This document shows, piece by piece, positions 17,361-25,518 of a stretch of 64,000 bases of DNA. Source of the DNA: Corynebacterium aurimucosum ATCC 700975 (GTDB lineage: Bacteria; Actinomycetota; Actinomycetes; Mycobacteriales; Mycobacteriaceae); NCBI RefSeq assembly GCF_007672725.1, contig NZ_VDTC01000008.1, positions 62,001 to 126,000 of the forward strand, read 5' to 3'. Numbering within the stretch: position 1 is the stretch's first letter; each line of letters opens with the position of its first letter. A program made the position numbers and the translations under genes. The notes under the pieces were generated by a model, which saw only the letters and a list, made by a program, of their open reading frames with translations, was not told where the DNA came from and did not search any database.

Positions 17361-17852
17361 TTAGGAATTGGGAGCGCGCCAGACCACGGCGGTAGCCACG
17401 GCTGCGCGGCCCTCCTTGCGGCCGGTGAAGCCAAGGTGATCCGTCGTCGTAGCAGAGATGGACACGGGGGCGCCGAGAATGTCGCTCAGCACGGACTCGG
17501 CTTCCTTCCGCCGCGGGCCCATCTTGGGGCTCTGTCCAACCAACTGTGCGGCGGCGTTGCCGATAATGAAGCCTTCCTTCTCCAGCAGCTCGCGGCACTC
17601 GCGCAGCAGCTGGGCACCGGAGACCCCGTCGTACTCTGGCCGACCCACGCCAACGAAGGAGCCGAGGTCGCCGAGGTTGGAGGCGGAGAGCAAGGCGTCG
17701 ACAAGCGCGTGGCTCACCACGTCACCATCGGAGTGGCCCTCGCATCCATCCACGTCCTCGAAGAGGAGGCCTGCGATCCAGCAGGGTTTTCCAGGCTCGA
17801 TCTGGTGGGCGTCGGTGGCGATTCCCACGCGCGGGATAATCGGGTTAGTCAC
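17361..17852 (-). CDS. ispF: 2-C-methyl-D-erythritol 2,4-cyclodiphosphate synthase IspF
   Basis: MEP-pathway enzyme converting CDP-ME 2-phosphate to MEcPP in isoprenoid synthesis. Motifs: GIATDAHQI (zinc Asp and His), [25 protein letters not shown] (second metal His), and [16 protein letters not shown]. The 163 residues are normal. GTG 17852 has GAGGTG upstream and overlaps the ispD end by eight bases, so the two are translated together. The metal-binding DAHQ replaces the commoner DVH, which is usual in actinobacteria. Confidence 0.95.
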   Translation of the reverse strand: MTNPIIPRVGIATDAHQIEPGKPCWIAGLLFEDVDGCEGHSDGDVVSHALVDALLSASNLGDLGSFVGVGRPEYDGVSGAQLLRECRELLEKEGFIIGNAAAQLVGQSPKMGPRRKEAESVLSDILGAPVSISATTTDHLGFTGRKEGRAAVATAVVWRAPNS

Positions 17853-18606
17853 TAGGCACCTCGAAGATGGTCGGTTCGGCCTCATCCGTCACGGCCTTGG
17901 CCAGGACGAGGTCGATGGGGGTGGTGATCTTGAAGGCGAAGGTATCTCCCTGCACGGTCTCCACGCGCTCGCCGTGCCATTCCATGAGGCTGGCGTCATC
18001 GGTGGCGACGAAGTCAGGGTCCTGCGCCCAATAGTCTAGGTTGGCGCGGCGCAGCGCGGCCAAGTTAAAACCCTGCGGCGTCTGCACGGCGCGCAGACGG
18101 GAACGGTCAGGGGTGGACAGCACCGTCTGGCCCTCTACCTCTTTGATGGTGTCCGCTACGGGAAGGACCGGGATGACTGCGGTGGCGCCGTCGAGCACGC
18201 GCTTGGCGACGCGCGCGATCATCCCCGGCGGCGTCAATGCCCGGGCGGCGTCGTGGATGAGCACCACGGCGTCCTCCTCCGGGATTGCTTGCAATCCCGC
18301 CCAGACGGAATCGGCGCGCTCGCCCCCGCCGTGGACGATGCGAATAGGCACGTCAGAATCGATGCGGCCGAGGATGCTGGAGGCATAATCTTCCATGGCC
18401 GGGCTTACCAAGACAATGATCTCATCGACGAATTCCGAGGTGATCATCGCCCGAACGGAGCGCTCCAGGAGGGTGCGCCCGCGCAGCTCTACGTAGGCCT
18501 TGGGAACGTCTGCGCCGAGGCGCGTTCCCTGACCAGCAGCCGCGACGAGAGCAATGACGCGGGGGGTGGGCTGGTCCTTAGTCTTCGTCGTCGAAGGAGA
18601 GGTCAT
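17845..18606 (-). CDS. ispD: 2-C-methyl-D-erythritol 4-phosphate cytidylyltransferase IspD
   Basis: Transfers CMP from CTP to MEP, the third step of the non-mevalonate pathway. N-terminal nucleotide-binding loop [22 protein letters not shown], then [26 protein letters not shown] and [15 protein letters not shown] 18606 ([12 protein letters not shown]) is chosen; it overlaps the 3' end of carD by 29 bases. ATG 18621 and an upstream ATG at 18651 are alternatives. In the carD-ispD-ispF order as in M. tuberculosis. Confidence 0.93.
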   Translation of the reverse strand: MTSPSTTKTKDQPTPRVIALVAAAGQGTRLGADVPKAYVELRGRTLLERSVRAMITSEFVDEIIVLVSPAMEDYASSILGRIDSDVPIRIVHGGGERADSVWAGLQAIPEEDAVVLIHDAARALTPPGMIARVAKRVLDGATAVIPVLPVADTIKEVEGQTVLSTPDRSRLRAVQTPQGFNLAALRRANLDYWAQDPDFVATDDASLMEWHGERVETVQGDTFAFKITTPIDLVLAKAVTDEAEPTIFEVPSD

Positions 18607-19162
18607 CGAGATCGACGTCATTGTCAATGTCGGTGGTAATGGACTTGTCATCCACCAGGCCAGCGGCGCGGTGACGCTCGATGGTGGCGTTGATTTCCTC
18701 CATCATGGTGTCAGCCTTCTTCTCATCAACCGGCTTGGCCAGGGAGAGCTCACCGACCAGAATCTGGCGGGCCTTGGCCAGCATGCGCTTCTCACCAGCG
18801 GACAGGCCACGGTCCTGGTCGCGGCGCCACAGGTCACGCACAACCTCGGCCACCTTGTTGATGTCGCCGGAGGCGAGGCGCTCCTGGTTGGCCTTGTAGC
18901 GGCGGGACCAGTTGCCGGCTTCCTCAACGTCTACTTCGCGCAGAACGGAGAAGACCTTCTCGAGGCCTTCCTTGCCCACGACATCACGCACGCCGACCAT
19001 CTCAACGTTCTTGGAAGGCACACGGACCACGAGGTCGGACTGGTTGATTTGGAGAACGAGGTATTCGAGCTCCTCGCCGCCCATCTCCCGGGTTTCAATC
19101 GCCGTAATCTTGGCGGCGCCGTGGTGGGGGTAGACGACGACCTCTCCGACCTTAAATTCCAT
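18578..19162 (-). CDS. carD: RNA polymerase-binding transcription regulator CarD
   Basis: Global regulator that binds the RNA polymerase beta subunit and stabilises open promoter complexes, including at rRNA promoters. The N-terminal Tudor-like RNAP-interaction domain begins [19 protein letters not shown]. The C-terminal helical DNA-binding domain contains [13 protein letters not shown] with the conserved Trp that contacts the -10 upstream edge. It is longer (194 aa) than the mycobacterial protein because of an Asp-rich C-terminal tail ([17 protein letters not shown]). ATG 19162 has AGGAGT upstream. Confidence 0.95.
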   Translation of the reverse strand: MEFKVGEVVVYPHHGAAKITAIETREMGGEELEYLVLQINQSDLVVRVPSKNVEMVGVRDVVGKEGLEKVFSVLREVDVEEAGNWSRRYKANQERLASGDINKVAEVVRDLWRRDQDRGLSAGEKRMLAKARQILVGELSLAKPVDEKKADTMMEEINATIERHRAAGLVDDKSITTDIDNDVDLDDLSFDDED

Positions 19163-19450
19163 TGCCACTCCTTGTGAAGCCTTTGAGACGGTGCCCATCG
19201 TGTGCTCTCGGCGTACTCTCGGTGGGCCTCATATACAGGGAATCTATTCTAGCACGCAGCCATCGTGCCCCGCTCCCCCGCCCGGGTACCGCCTGCCCGC
19301 CGCTTTACACCACGGTGACGCCCTATAGAAAGCTCGGCTACCCCCGGTCTACCCAAGGGGTTTGCTGGAAACTGTGTGCTTTCTTCCCAGAGGTACTAGG
19401 CTAAAGCGTTGATAAGCTTTGTGATCGCAATTCAATGGAGGACACTCACA

Positions 19451-20026
19451 GTGCAGTCCCTGAAGTCCGCCGCTCGCTGCGGTGCCATCATGTCAGTTAC
19501 CGCCCTCTCCGCGCTGGCCTTGGCGTCCTGCTCGGCCGGTCATGTTGCTCAGACCGCGGAAAAGGTGATTGCTGTCGACGGCGCATCCGCAAGCTCCGAA
19601 GATGGAAAGGTGGCCGTGCGTGACGTCACCATTCAGGTTGAGCCGGACACCGGTGAGACCTCCCTCAAGTTCGTCGCCGTCAACCAGGGCTACAAGGTCA
19701 ACGACGTCGTTCTCGAGTCCGTCAGCGTCGACGGCCAGGATGTTCCTCTGGAGGGCGTCGAGCCGCTCCCCCGCGATCATTCCCTCTTTGCTGATTCCCA
19801 GACGAACCTGGACCGCCTCCCCAAGGACGGCAAGGATGAGAGCATCACTTATGTGACCACCTCCCTGGAGAACGAGGACTACGCCTTCGGCGGCTCCCGC
19901 CCGGTGACCTTCACCTTCAACACCGGCACCATTGAGGTTGACGCCACCGTGTCCGCCTCCCCGCTGCAGTCCGGCGACTTCGACCGCGACCCGCAGTCCA
20001 CCGAGGGCTACGCTGAGAACAAGTAA
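19451..20026 (+). CDS. lpqE: LpqE-like lipoprotein
   Basis: A 191-residue exported lipoprotein: a basic n-region, a hydrophobic h-region and lipobox LASC, then an all-beta-looking mature part (VTIQVEPDTGETSLKFVAV) with a conserved FGGSRPVTFTF strand. GTG 19451 has GGAGG about 11 bases upstream. The place between carD and radA is that of LpqE (Rv3584) in M. tuberculosis, a family with a copper-chaperone-like fold; function is unknown. The name rests on position and the general make-up. Confidence 0.75.
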   Translation: MQSLKSAARCGAIMSVTALSALALASCSAGHVAQTAEKVIAVDGASASSEDGKVAVRDVTIQVEPDTGETSLKFVAVNQGYKVNDVVLESVSVDGQDVPLEGVEPLPRDHSLFADSQTNLDRLPKDGKDESITYVTTSLENEDYAFGGSRPVTFTFNTGTIEVDATVSASPLQSGDFDRDPQSTEGYAENK

Positions 20027-20044
20027 GCCTTTTCCTCATAACGC

Positions 20045-20121
20045 AACCGCCCCAGCTGCCAAAGTTTCCCCGGATCATCGAGGCCGAATCACGGGCTGCA
20101 ACTTCGTCAGTTGGGGCGGTT
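20045..20121 (+). terminator. Long imperfect hairpin after lpqE
   Basis: AACCGCCCCAGCTGCCAAAG (20045-20064) pairs, with a few mismatches, with the arm at 20100-20121 (ending CAGTTGGGGCGGTT) across a loop of about 33 bases, and is followed by a T-rich stretch. It can end lpqE transcription. The long arms and loop are unusual for a simple terminator and recall the elements at 54535-54703. Confidence 0.55.
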
Positions 20122-20238
20122 ACTTTGTTCGTTTTTCTATCGCGCTAAGGGATGGAAGAAAACGCAGCCCGTCCCGCATAACCTGCGCCGTCCTGCAGAC
20201 TGACATCAATGTCCGCGCGGCTTACTAGAGTGTGAGAC

Positions 20239-21621
20239 ATGGCAAAAAAGGTTCGTCCCGTCCACACGTGTTCTGAGTGTGGCTTCGTCTCCCCCAAGTG
20301 GCTTGGCCGCTGCCCTGAGTGCGGCTCGTGGGGGACGCTGCAGGAAACCGCGGCAGCCCAAAGCAGTACCGCTGCTCAGGCTGCAGTATCTGGGCGGCGC
20401 CCCACAGGCTTGACGCCGACGAGCCCGGCGGTGCCGATAACGACGGTCGGCGCGTCAGCGACGAAGGCCATCAATACCGGCATCGGGGAGCTTGACCGCG
20501 TTCTCGGCCGCGGCATCGTCCCTGGTTCGGTCGTGCTCATGGCGGGAGAGCCGGGAGTCGGCAAATCCACTCTGCTGCTGGAGGTAGCCTCCCGCTGGGC
20601 ACAGTTGGGCCGCACTGCCCTGTACGCCACCGCGGAGGAATCCGCCGGGCAGGTTCGCGCCCGCGCGGAGCGCACCGGGGCGCTGCATGAGACGCTCTAC
20701 CTTGCGGCCGAGTCAAACCTGGACGTCGTCTTTGGCCATGTAGAGCAGCTTAAGCCCAGCCTGCTCATCGTGGACTCCGTCCAAACCATGCACGCCGCCG
20801 GGGTCGAAGGCGTCGCTGGCGGCGTAGCACAGTCACGCGCTGTGACCGCAGCGCTGACCACGCTAGCCAAAACCACCGGCATCCCCATCCTCCTCGTCGG
20901 GCACGTGACCAAGGACGGCAACGTCGCCGGACCACGCGTGCTCGAGCACCTCGTGGACGTTGTCTTGAACTTTGAAGGTGACCGCCAATCCTCACTGCGG
21001 CTGCTTCGCGGCCTGAAGAACCGCTTTGGCGCTACCGATGAGATGGGCTGCTTCGAGCAGACAGCGGCCGGAATCAGGGAGGTCGCGGATCCTTCCGGCC
21101 TCTTTCTCTCCCACCGCGGCAGCACCCCGGATGGCTCCGCGGTGACCGTCGCCATGGATGGTGTGCGCCCCATCTTGGCCGAGGTACAAGCGTTGACCGT
21201 CGATCCCGTGGCCAAGAACCCGCGGCGCGTGGTGACGGGGCTCGACGCCAACCGCGTCCCCATGGTGCTCGCGGTGCTGCAGGCCCGCGCGGGCGAGCGC
21301 ACCAACGATAAAGACGCCTACGTGGCCACGGTGGGAGGAATGAAAATCCAGGAACCAGCCACGGATCTTGCCGTCGCGCTCGCCACGTGGTCCTCCTTGC
21401 ACGAGCAACCGCTACCGGCGAAGACCGTTGTCATCGGGGAGGTCGGCCTTGCCGGCGAGGTGCGCCGCGTGCCCAACCTAGACCGCCGCTTGTCGGAAGC
21501 TGCCCGCTTGGGCTACCGCCACGCCATCGTCCCGCCCGGAAAGGTGGAAACCAGCGGTGGCATGCAGGTGCGCCAAGCGGCAACGCTGAGCGAGGCTATC
21601 GCCGCTGTTAAAGCAGGTTGA
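20239..21621 (+). CDS. radA: DNA repair protein RadA
   Basis: RecA-like ATPase that drives branch migration in recombinational repair. A C4 zinc finger (CSECGFVSPKWLGRCPECGSW) opens the 460-residue protein, then Walker A AGEPGVGKSTLLLE, Walker B LLIVDSVQTM, the RadA-specific KNRFGATDEMGCFE and a C-terminal Lon-like domain with IGEVGLAGEVRRV. The 3' end overlaps the convergent membrane-protein gene by 14 bases. In related genomes disA (diadenylate cyclase) follows radA; none is present here. Confidence 0.96.
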   Translation: MAKKVRPVHTCSECGFVSPKWLGRCPECGSWGTLQETAAAQSSTAAQAAVSGRRPTGLTPTSPAVPITTVGASATKAINTGIGELDRVLGRGIVPGSVVLMAGEPGVGKSTLLLEVASRWAQLGRTALYATAEESAGQVRARAERTGALHETLYLAAESNLDVVFGHVEQLKPSLLIVDSVQTMHAAGVEGVAGGVAQSRAVTAALTTLAKTTGIPILLVGHVTKDGNVAGPRVLEHLVDVVLNFEGDRQSSLRLLRGLKNRFGATDEMGCFEQTAAGIREVADPSGLFLSHRGSTPDGSAVTVAMDGVRPILAEVQALTVDPVAKNPRRVVTGLDANRVPMVLAVLQARAGERTNDKDAYVATVGGMKIQEPATDLAVALATWSSLHEQPLPAKTVVIGEVGLAGEVRRVPNLDRRLSEAARLGYRHAIVPPGKVETSGGMQVRQAATLSEAIAAVKAG

Positions 21622-22360
21622 ACGGGAGCGCTGGGGAGTAATTCTCACCGATGACGGAGTGTAGGAAATAAGCACCCGGCTCGGCTTCCTCACGCTCGGT
21701 ACACTTGCCCGGTTCGGAGCGCTTGCGGGACCAATCCGCCTGGAAGTAGCGGGTCTCACCGGACTTGAAGGTCTGCTTGCCGGTTTCTACAGAGGCATAG
21801 CAGTCAGTATCGGCCCACACGCGCTCGTTAGAGCCCATCTTGTAAACCTCAAAGCGCAGCTGCTCTTCATCGAGGTCGATGGAGCAATCCTTTGTCGTCG
21901 GGTTAAAAACCTCCAGGTAGAAGGTCGGCATCTTACCGGCCGGGACGCTGTCCTCATTGGTCTTAGCCAGCACCTTGAGGTCCTGGAGGGAGCACGTCGT
22001 CTTGGACGGGTCCACGGTCAGCTCATCCGGCTTCGCCTCTGACGTTGGTTCTTCCTTGCCGGACTCGCCCGCCTCGGATTTCGCCGGTTCCGTCGAACCC
22101 GTCGCTTCGGCGGATTCCTTGGCTGAGGTAGGCTCCGTCGTTTCCGCTGCGGAGGTTGTTTTTTCCGAAGGTGCCAAGGTATCCGAAACCGCTGCCTGCT
22201 GCGACTCGGCCGCCGGGTCCTCCTTCGAACCGCCAAAGAGCGCGGTAGCAGCGAAGATAAGAACAACCACGAGTACCAAGATCGCCACGAGTGCGGCGAC
22301 GCGACGACGCACGTAGATCTCTCGCGGCAGCTGCTTCGGGGTACGGGATGGCTCAGTCAC
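21608..22360 (-). CDS. Membrane-anchored secreted protein, Rv3587c-like position
   Basis: A 250-residue protein with a short cytosolic N-terminus (PREIYVRRR), one transmembrane segment (about residues 23-45), a Ser/Thr/Glu-rich linker (about 50-115) and an extracellular beta-type domain with four Cys (TTCSLQDLK, KDCSIDLDEEQL, DTDCYAS and GKCTERE), probably two disulfides. GTG 22360 lies seven bases after TAAACT (22368-22373), so probably leaderless. It holds the place of Rv3587c between disA/radA and the carbonic anhydrase. Function unknown. Confidence 0.75.
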   Translation of the reverse strand: MTEPSRTPKQLPREIYVRRRVAALVAILVLVVVLIFAATALFGGSKEDPAAESQQAAVSDTLAPSEKTTSAAETTEPTSAKESAEATGSTEPAKSEAGESGKEEPTSEAKPDELTVDPSKTTCSLQDLKVLAKTNEDSVPAGKMPTFYLEVFNPTTKDCSIDLDEEQLRFEVYKMGSNERVWADTDCYASVETGKQTFKSGETRYFQADWSRKRSEPGKCTEREEAEPGAYFLHSVIGENYSPALPFNLL

Positions 22361-22399
22361 AGGTCTTAGTTTAAGGGGACTCGAGCCCAACCCGGGCCA

Positions 22400-22445
22400 G
22401 CCCCAAGCCGCGTGTCTTGAGCAGCGGCTTCTACGCGCTTGGGGC
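22400..22445 (-). terminator. Hairpin after the carbonic anhydrase gene
   Basis: GCCCCAAGCCGCGT (22400-22413) pairs with ACGCGCTTGGGGC (22433-22445) with one bulge. It follows the canB stop on the minus strand by 18 bases. There is no clear T-tract, so it may act as an mRNA 3' stabiliser or weak terminator. Confidence 0.4.
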
Positions 22446-22462
22446 CCGCCCAGCGCCCAGGG

Positions 22463-23086
22463 CTAATGAACTCCGTGTAGGACGACGGTCTCCACGCTGG
22501 AATCCTCAAGGAGGTAGCGCAGGCCGACGATGCCGAGCGTTCCGGCGTCGAGAAGCCGGCGTGCAGCCGGAATATCGGAGATGATCTGGGAAACCACCTG
22601 CGCGGTGTTTTCGCGCTCGAAGTCAGCGCGATCTTCGCGGCCATCACGCTTGGCCACCATCGAGGCCGCGGCAACTTGCTCGATGATCGGGCGCTGCAGG
22701 CCCGTGGGCAATTCGCCACCATCCAGGAAGTCCTTGGCCGCGCCCACTGCGCCGCAGGACTGATGTCCCATGACAACGAGCAGGTTGGCGTGGAGGTTTT
22801 CTAAGGCATAATCCAGCGAGGCCATCACCGCGCTGTCCAAAATGTGGCCCGCGGTACGGATGACGAAGGCATCGCCGAAACCAATGTTGAACACGTGCTC
22901 GATCGGCGCGCGGGAGTCCGAGCAGGCCAATACGATGACGCGCGGATCCTGGCCCTGGGTCAGGCCAGCGCGCAGCTTCGCGTCCTGGTTAACGGCGATG
23001 AGGTTGCCCGTAACGAGGCGTTGATTACCTTGCTGGAGGGCTTCCCACACTTTCTGTGGATTTTGAGGAACTTTTGCTAAAGGCAT
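22463..23086 (-). CDS. canB: Beta-class carbonic anhydrase
   Basis: Zinc enzyme interconverting CO2 and bicarbonate, needed for growth at air CO2 levels in corynebacteria. Zinc and catalytic residues: VLACSDSRAPIE (Cys, Asp-Arg dyad) and VVMGHQSCGAVGAA (His, Cys). Length 207 is normal. Syntenic with M. tuberculosis canB (Rv3588c) next to mutY, from which it is divergent. Confidence 0.94.
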   Translation of the reverse strand: MPLAKVPQNPQKVWEALQQGNQRLVTGNLIAVNQDAKLRAGLTQGQDPRVIVLACSDSRAPIEHVFNIGFGDAFVIRTAGHILDSAVMASLDYALENLHANLLVVMGHQSCGAVGAAKDFLDGGELPTGLQRPIIEQVAAASMVAKRDGREDRADFERENTAQVVSQIISDIPAARRLLDAGTLGIVGLRYLLEDSSVETVVLHGVH

Positions 23087-23121
23087 GTTTCTTAGCTTAG
23101 ACCTCAGCGCCCTACACTGAG

Positions 23122-23988
23122 GTGCCTATGGATACCCAAGCTGTCGTGGAATGGTTCGATGCCCATGAGCGCCCCCTGCCGTGGCGCCGACCGGGTACCT
23201 CAGCGTGGGGTGTGCTCTTAAGCGAGGTCATGAGCCAACAGACCCCCGTCGCTCGCGTGGCCCCACAGTGGGAGGAGTGGATGCGCCGCTGGCCCACCCC
23301 ACACGACCTCGCGGCGGCGTCCAAAGCGGACGTACTGCGCGCTTGGGGAAAGCTGGGCTACCCGCGCCGCGCGCTGCGCTTGTGGGAGTGCGCGAAGGAG
23401 ATTGGTGAGGGGGCGGTTCCGGGGGACGTCGACAAGCTCTTGGCGTTGCCCGGGATCGGTGAGTACACCGCGCGCGCCGTGGCGTGCTTCCATTTTGGCT
23501 ACAACGTCCCGGTGGTGGATACCAACGTGCGCCGCGTCTATGCCCGTGCCGAGGAGGGCCGCTTCCTCGCGCCGCCTCCCACAAAACGCGTGCTGGCACA
23601 GGTGGAAGCATTGCTTCCGGAAGAAAATGGGCCACGTTTTTCCGCCGCGCTCATGGAGCTCGGTGCACTGGTGTGCACAGCCAAGAACCCCGACTGCGCC
23701 GCCTGCCCCATCAAAGCCTCGTGCGCGTGGCAGCTCGCGGGCTGTCCGGAACCCAGCGAGGAAGAGGCAGCGCGGGCAAAGAAGCGCGTGCAGAAGTTCA
23801 CCGGCACGGACCGCCAGGTGCGCGGGCTGCTTCTCGACGTCCTCCGAGGCTCACCCCACCCAGTTCCCCAAGCCGACCTGGATGCGGTGTGGCCGGACGC
23901 GACGCAGCGCTCGCGGGCGCAGGCCTCACTACTCGAGGACGGGTTGATGGATGTCAACGACGAGGGTCTGTTCCACCTGCCGCACTAG
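23122..23988 (+). CDS. mutY: A/G-specific adenine glycosylase MutY
   Basis: Base-excision repair enzyme removing adenine mispaired with 8-oxoguanine. HhH-GPD motifs: SEVMSQQTPVARV (catalytic Glu), LPGIGEYTARAVACFHFGYNVPVVDTNVRRV (HhH and catalytic Asp), and the 4Fe-4S cluster Cys set CTAKNPDCAACPIKASC. The 288-residue protein has a short C-terminal region instead of a full NUDIX-like 8-oxoG recognition domain. GTG 23122 or ATG 23128 could start it. The 3' end overlaps the convergent ThrE-like gene by 35 bases. Confidence 0.94.
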   Translation: MPMDTQAVVEWFDAHERPLPWRRPGTSAWGVLLSEVMSQQTPVARVAPQWEEWMRRWPTPHDLAAASKADVLRAWGKLGYPRRALRLWECAKEIGEGAVPGDVDKLLALPGIGEYTARAVACFHFGYNVPVVDTNVRRVYARAEEGRFLAPPPTKRVLAQVEALLPEENGPRFSAALMELGALVCTAKNPDCAACPIKASCAWQLAGCPEPSEEEAARAKKRVQKFTGTDRQVRGLLLDVLRGSPHPVPQADLDAVWPDATQRSRAQASLLEDGLMDVNDEGLFHLPH

Positions 23989-25270
23989 GCACGTGTGAGA
24001 AGTCGATGAGGTGGCCGAAGGTCCAATCGCGGTCAGTTAGCAGGCGGGCGAGGATAAGCCCGCAGCCAATGGCCGCCACGGCCATCGAGGCGGTAGCGAA
24101 GTTGCTCAAGGCTTGGTCCATGTTCCCCACGTTGAGGTGATAAACGGTGCGGAACATGGAGGTTCCCGGGATCATGATGACGGACGCGGGCACCGTCGTG
24201 GTGATGCGCGGTAGGTGTGCGCGTTTGGAGGCAACCGCGCCCAAGAGTCCGACGATGAGACCGCCGGCGAAAGCACCGACGTAACTTGTGGCTCCGACCC
24301 CGATGAGGATTAGGCGTACGAGGTTGGCCACCGTTCCCACCGCGGCCGCCACGAGCACCATCCGGCGCGAGGAATTAAAGAGGAACGCGAATCCGGAAAT
24401 GCCCAGGAAGCTGGCTGCTGCGGCGGCGAGGTACCACACCGGCGCATAGTCGGGGGTGCCTGGTTCCGGGGTGAGCTCCGTGGTCCAGCTGACCAACGCC
24501 ACGGTAAAGGTCGCGGCGGTGATCACCGTCAGCGCGTAGGTCAGGCGGGAAAGCCCGGCCTCGAAGTCGAAGCGCGCGAGGTCAATGAGCGCGGAGAACA
24601 ACGGGAAGCCGGGAATGAGGAAGAGCACCGCGGCCACGTAGCCCGAGGAAAACTCCGACGGGGCCGCTACCCCGGCGGCGGCCACGGCCTCGGTGGTGAA
24701 GAAGTACACGAGGCTGGCCACCGTACCGGCCGCCACGATGCAGCCCAGCTGGTGAACGTGCTTGCCGTGCAAGACCGCGCGGGTGAGCTGGCCGCAGAAA
24801 GCGGCGAGAGCCACCAGGAGAATCGCCAGCGGCGTGAAGAAGTTCAGGACCGCGAAGGAGGCGCACGCAATGGACGCCGCCGCAGCTAGGACCCAGCGGT
24901 TCCACCGCTTCACCACGTTGGCCTCGATGACGTCGAGCATCTCCGTGAGATCTTCGGCCGTAATGCCCGCGTACAGCCGGTGGTGGGTCAGGTCCTCAAG
25001 GGCTTCGATCCGGGAAGCATCGACAGCCGGTGAATGCTGCTGGGCCACCACGGTGCGAAACTCGCGGCCACGATGAAACGTGCATGTTATCTGGGTGACG
25101 CCAACGTTGGCGTCGAGCCGATCAAAGCCGAGCGCGCGGGCGGCACGTTTCATGCCGCGCAGCACGCGGTAGCCGGACGTTCCCGCCCCCATGAGCATCA
25201 TGCCTAGGCGCAAGACGACGTCGGCCTCGTACCCCATACGGACATAGTCACTGTTGGGGTGGGAAGTCAT
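23954..25270 (-). CDS. ThrE-family (DUF1212) membrane exporter, second copy
   Basis: A 438-residue protein with the two-part ThrE layout: a soluble N-terminal domain (about residues 1-135, LGMMLMGAGTSGYRVLRGMK and ANVGVTQITCTFHRG) and about ten membrane segments (LYFFTTEA, FLIPGFPLFSALIDLARFD, VPASVIMIPGTSMFRTVY). The PGFPL and PGT...R.VY motifs match the exporter family. It is only distantly similar to ThrE at 2353-4047, so a different substrate is likely. Start ATG 25270 overlaps the stop of the DUF4236 gene (TAATG). Confidence 0.85.
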   Translation of the reverse strand: MTSHPNSDYVRMGYEADVVLRLGMMLMGAGTSGYRVLRGMKRAARALGFDRLDANVGVTQITCTFHRGREFRTVVAQQHSPAVDASRIEALEDLTHHRLYAGITAEDLTEMLDVIEANVVKRWNRWVLAAAASIACASFAVLNFFTPLAILLVALAAFCGQLTRAVLHGKHVHQLGCIVAAGTVASLVYFFTTEAVAAAGVAAPSEFSSGYVAAVLFLIPGFPLFSALIDLARFDFEAGLSRLTYALTVITAATFTVALVSWTTELTPEPGTPDYAPVWYLAAAAASFLGISGFAFLFNSSRRMVLVAAAVGTVANLVRLILIGVGATSYVGAFAGGLIVGLLGAVASKRAHLPRITTTVPASVIMIPGTSMFRTVYHLNVGNMDQALSNFATASMAVAAIGCGLILARLLTDRDWTFGHLIDFSHVPSAAGGTDPRR

Positions 25271-25440
25271 TAGCGCCAGCGCCCCCGGAAATTCAGTCCA
25301 CCTGGAAGATTGACCCACATGCCGCCGCGGGAGTTAAAGGTCACGGGACCGACTTTTGTCGACATCGAGGCACCGGAGCCGGAAACGTTGATCCAGCTAT
25401 TCTTTCCGGTCTTCTTGCGCTTACGAAAATAGATTCCCAT
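25270..25440 (-). CDS. Small DUF4236-like protein
   Basis: A 56-residue basic protein beginning MGIYFRKRKKTGKNSWINVS and continuing with GSGASMSTKVGPVTFNSRGG, the pattern of DUF4236-type small beta proteins (FRKSFKLGPG...NLSKSG in relatives). No membrane segment. Overlap of its stop with the exporter ATG (TAATG) implies coupled translation. Function unknown. Confidence 0.7.
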   Translation of the reverse strand: MGIYFRKRKKTGKNSWINVSGSGASMSTKVGPVTFNSRGGMWVNLPGGLNFRGRWR

Positions 25441-25518
25441 GCGCGCTAGCTTAGCGCAGCGAGGTTTAAGCACAGCGAAGTCGCTGCGCACCGGCGAAAG
25501 AACGATTACTCTTACGGC

